NCBI GenBank assembly: GCA_036010965.1
Contig: DASCMO010000088.1
Span: forward strand, 1 to 7,127
DNA from: GCA-2686265 sp036010965
GTDB taxonomy: Bacteria; Planctomycetota; UBA1135; GCA-002686595
Direction of reading: 5' to 3'
DNA length: 7,127 nt
Shown here one piece after another: positions 5,491-7,127 of the stretch. Each line of letters opens with the position of its first letter. The first letter of the stretch is position 1. Under the pieces are notes generated by a model that was not told the DNA's origin, made no database searches, and worked only from the letters and a program-made list of their open reading frames with translations. The position numbers and the translations under genes were made by a program.

Positions 5491-7020
5491 TCAGGGGCAG
5501 AAGGTGAACTCGAGCGCGTCGGAGAGGTTGAAGCCCGCGCCGCCTGCGATCGGGTCCCTGTACCACAACTGGAAGTGCCAGGTCGAGAGGGCGGTGATGT
5601 GTCCCGCGCCGGCGTCCGCGGGTGGTGCGGTGAGGTCGAGCGGTCGAGAGAGATCCCCGAAGGCGTCGAAGGTCTGGGGCGGGTTCAAGCGCGTGATGGC
5701 GCCGCCCACGCAGCGCAGGCCGTCGCCGAAGGGGACCTCGCCGCGCCCGGGACCGTAGAAGAAGAGGCCCAGCTCTCCTGCGACGCCGCCGACGGCATCA
5801 AGGACGAGGTCGTTGTGGGTCAGGCTGGCTCGTCCGGCGGTCAGGATCAGAGTCCCGCCTCCGGCGGAGTTGGGAGCTGCGGTGCAGTAGCGTCTGCCGT
5901 TGACGCAGGGTTGCATCAGGTTCTCGTGCCAGGCGATGCGGTCGTCGATGGGGCTTGCGGAGAGCAGGTCGAGGTCGCCGTCGGAGTCCAGGTCTGCGGC
6001 CCACAGGCCCAGGGCGCCGTCGCCGATTCCCTGCCGTGGGCCGAAGGAGCCCGCGCCGAGGTTCTCGAACCACGAGGTCTCGGCGATCAGCGCGGGGTGG
6101 TTCGCCCCGGCCGCCACGTCCAGGTCGCCGTCGCCGTCGAAGTCGGCGCCCCACACGACGCCGGCTCCCGCGATGCCGTCGCCGATCACCTGGGCCGCAC
6201 CGAACAGGCCACCGCCATGGTTGGGGTACCAGGCGATGGTGCCGTCCAGGGTGGCGGCGGCGAGGGCGTCGAGGTCTCCGTCGCCGTCCACATCCGCGGC
6301 GTGGATGCTGCGTGCTCCGTGTGCGTGATCGCTGATCACCTGTTCGGGCCTGAAGTCGCCGCCGAGGTTCTCGTACCAGGCCAGCTTGTGATCGATCTCG
6401 GAGGCGGAGAGGACGTCGGCGTCACCGTCCCCGTCCAGGTCGGCGGCGACGACGCTGCGAGCTCCGCGGGCGTCGTCGTTGATGATCTGTTGCGGTCCGA
6501 AGTTCCCGCCGCCGAGGTTCTCGTACCAGGCCACCTCGTGGTCGAAGAGGGATGCGCAGAGGACGTCGGCGTCCCCGTCTCCATCCAGGTCGGCGGCGAA
6601 CACGCAGTCGGCGCCGTCGGCCAGGTTCGAGATGATCGCGCGTGCGGCGAAGTTGCCGCCGCCCAGGTTCTCGTGCCACCCCACGGTGTCGTCCAGGCTG
6701 GAGGCGGAGAGTGCGTCGATGTCCCCGTCTCCGTCCAGATCGGCGGGGAACACGCTCCATGCGCCCTCGGCCTGGTCGCTGATGACCTGCAGTGGGCCCA
6801 GGCTCCCGCCGGAGTTCTCGAACCAGCCGATCTTATCGTCGTGGAACGAGGCGCACAGGACGTCGCTGTCTCCGTCGCCATCCAGGTCAGCGGCGCACAC
6901 GCTCCATGCGCCGTCGGCCTCGTTGCTGATGATCTGCGGGTCGCCGAAGTCTGCCTGTGCCGCCGCGGCGCCAGCAAGCGAGCCGAGGGTCAGGAGGGTG
7001 TGGAGGGGGCGGGCTCGCAT
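5491..7020 (-). CDS. Exported seven-bladed VCBS/FG-GAP beta-propeller protein with shared C-terminal domain
   Basis: This is a 509-residue exported protein. The ATG at 7020 is chosen because it begins a signal peptide (MRARPLHTLLTLGSLAGAAA, probable cleavage just after AAAA or AQA). An in-frame ATG at 7122 would add 34 polar, Pro/Arg-rich residues before it. Directly after the signal come seven tandem units of about 49 residues (25-368), each built as 'FGPQ-x-IIS...GA-x-S-V-x-AADLDGDGD-x-DVL-x-AS...I-x-W-x-ENLGGG'. The D-x-D-G-D-G-D loops are calcium-binding motifs of VCBS/FG-GAP propellers, and seven units fit one closed seven-blade propeller. A linker (MQPCVNGRR) leads to the C-terminal domain (378-509) shared with the phosphoesterase. 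Role: probably a surface or secreted scaffold or binding protein; no catalytic motif is visible. It is followed after 36 nt by the selenoprotein gene on the same strand, so the two may share a transcript. No Shine-Dalgarno sequence precedes the start. Confidence 0.88.
   Translation of the reverse strand: MRARPLHTLLTLGSLAGAAAAQADFGDPQIISNEADGAWSVCAADLDGDGDSDVLCASFHDDKIGWFENSGGSLGPLQVISDQAEGAWSVFPADLDGDGDIDALSASSLDDTVGWHENLGGGNFAARAIISNLADGADCVFAADLDGDGDADVLCASLFDHEVAWYENLGGGNFGPQQIINDDARGARSVVAADLDGDGDADVLSASEIDHKLAWYENLGGDFRPEQVISDHAHGARSIHAADVDGDGDLDALAAATLDGTIAWYPNHGGGLFGAAQVIGDGIAGAGVVWGADFDGDGDLDVAAGANHPALIAETSWFENLGAGSFGPRQGIGDGALGLWAADLDSDGDLDLLSASPIDDRIAWHENLMQPCVNGRRYCTAAPNSAGGGTLILTAGRASLTHNDLVLDAVGGVAGELGLFFYGPGRGEVPFGDGLRCVGGAITRLNPPQTFDAFGDLSRPLDLTAPPADAGAGHITALSTWHFQLWYRDPIAGGAGFNLSDALEFTFCP
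5494..5889 (-). other. Shared C-terminal domain, copy 2
   Basis: This segment encodes the last 132 residues of the propeller protein: YCTAAPNSAGGG, HNDLVL, ELGLFFYG, PFGDGLRCVGG, RLNPPQTFDAFGD, WHFQLWYRDP, GFNLSDAL and a terminal FCP. It aligns over its full length with copy 1, with one 3-residue gap. Between the YC and CVGG cysteines a disulfide is plausible. Confidence 0.75.
5917..6948 (-). repeat. Seven tandem VCBS/FG-GAP repeats, about 147 nt each
   Basis: Seven consecutive coding repeats fill 1032 nt, averaging 147 nt (49 residues). The calcium loop reads DLDGDGD in units 1-4, DVDGDGD in unit 5, DFDGDGD in unit 6 and DLDSDGD in unit 7. Unit 4 is slightly shortened (ENLGGDF in place of ENLGGGNF). 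Unit 6 carries a small insertion (NHPALIAETSWFEN), and unit 7 lacks a few residues before its calcium loop. Units 2-4 are the most alike, consistent with internal duplication. Confidence 0.88.
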
Positions 7021-7127
7021 GGGGGGCCTGTGCCGTGCGGCGGGGGGTGCGCCTGGGAGGGTTTGTTCCCCTGGGCGCTCGGTTCCATTGGACGGGGAAG
7101 TGCGGATTTCATCCACCCGCATTCCGC

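Noticed and set aside
5900..6335. Two plus-strand open frames opposite the VCBS repeats
   Set aside because: They are Arg/Ser/Pro-rich and periodic because they mirror the tandem repeats on the minus strand; no independent coding evidence.
7021..7122. N-terminal extension of the VCBS protein from ATG 7122
   Set aside because: The extra 34 residues are polar and Pro/Arg-rich and precede a complete signal peptide that starts at 7020.

Overview
The window is GC-rich bacterial DNA holding seven protein-coding genes and no RNA genes, insertion sequences or CRISPR arrays. It probably comes from a marine member of the Planctomycetota, of the lineage that includes Saltatorellus, Rohdeia and Engelhardtia. 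The main clue is a C-terminal domain of about 130 residues, starting YCTAAPNSAG and ending in WYRDP...GFNLSDAL, carried by two otherwise unrelated exported proteins here. From memory, this tail is abundant in secreted proteins of that lineage. The assignment is an inference and was not searched.

Layout, left to right. (1) The 3' end of a YgiQ-family radical SAM gene (1-252, +) is followed after 2 nt by a gene for a small four-cysteine protein (255-464, +). (2) A 226-nt gap holds only weak hairpins. (3) A 1024-residue exported protein (691-3765, +) combines a purple-acid-phosphatase-like calcineurin phosphoesterase with two Fn3/Ig-like modules, a LamG-like module and the shared C-terminal domain. 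(4) A DUF1330 protein (3808-4119, +) and a Tat-exported SGNH/GDSL esterase (4233-5042, +) follow on the same strand, each with a strong Shine-Dalgarno sequence. (5) On the minus strand, converging on the esterase with a 10-nt gap, are a seven-blade VCBS/FG-GAP propeller protein with the shared C-terminal domain (5491-7020) and, 36 nt downstream of it, a small thioredoxin-fold lipoprotein (5053-5454).

The most notable find is the thioredoxin-fold lipoprotein. A conventional start/stop search sees only a 75-codon fragment beginning at a GTG. Upstream in the same frame, across a single TGA, lies a clean N-terminus: ATG, lipoprotein signal peptide, LSAC lipobox and a beta strand leading into the active site. 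The TGA sits exactly at the first position of a CxxC-type motif (U-P-F-C), and a hairpin with a G-starting apical loop lies 27 nt downstream, as expected of a bacterial SECIS element. I read it as a selenocysteine-containing, membrane-anchored thiol redox protein.

Most of the window encodes the cell-envelope and secreted inventory: a phosphoesterase, a Tat esterase, a propeller surface protein and a redox lipoprotein. There is no obvious single pathway linking them.
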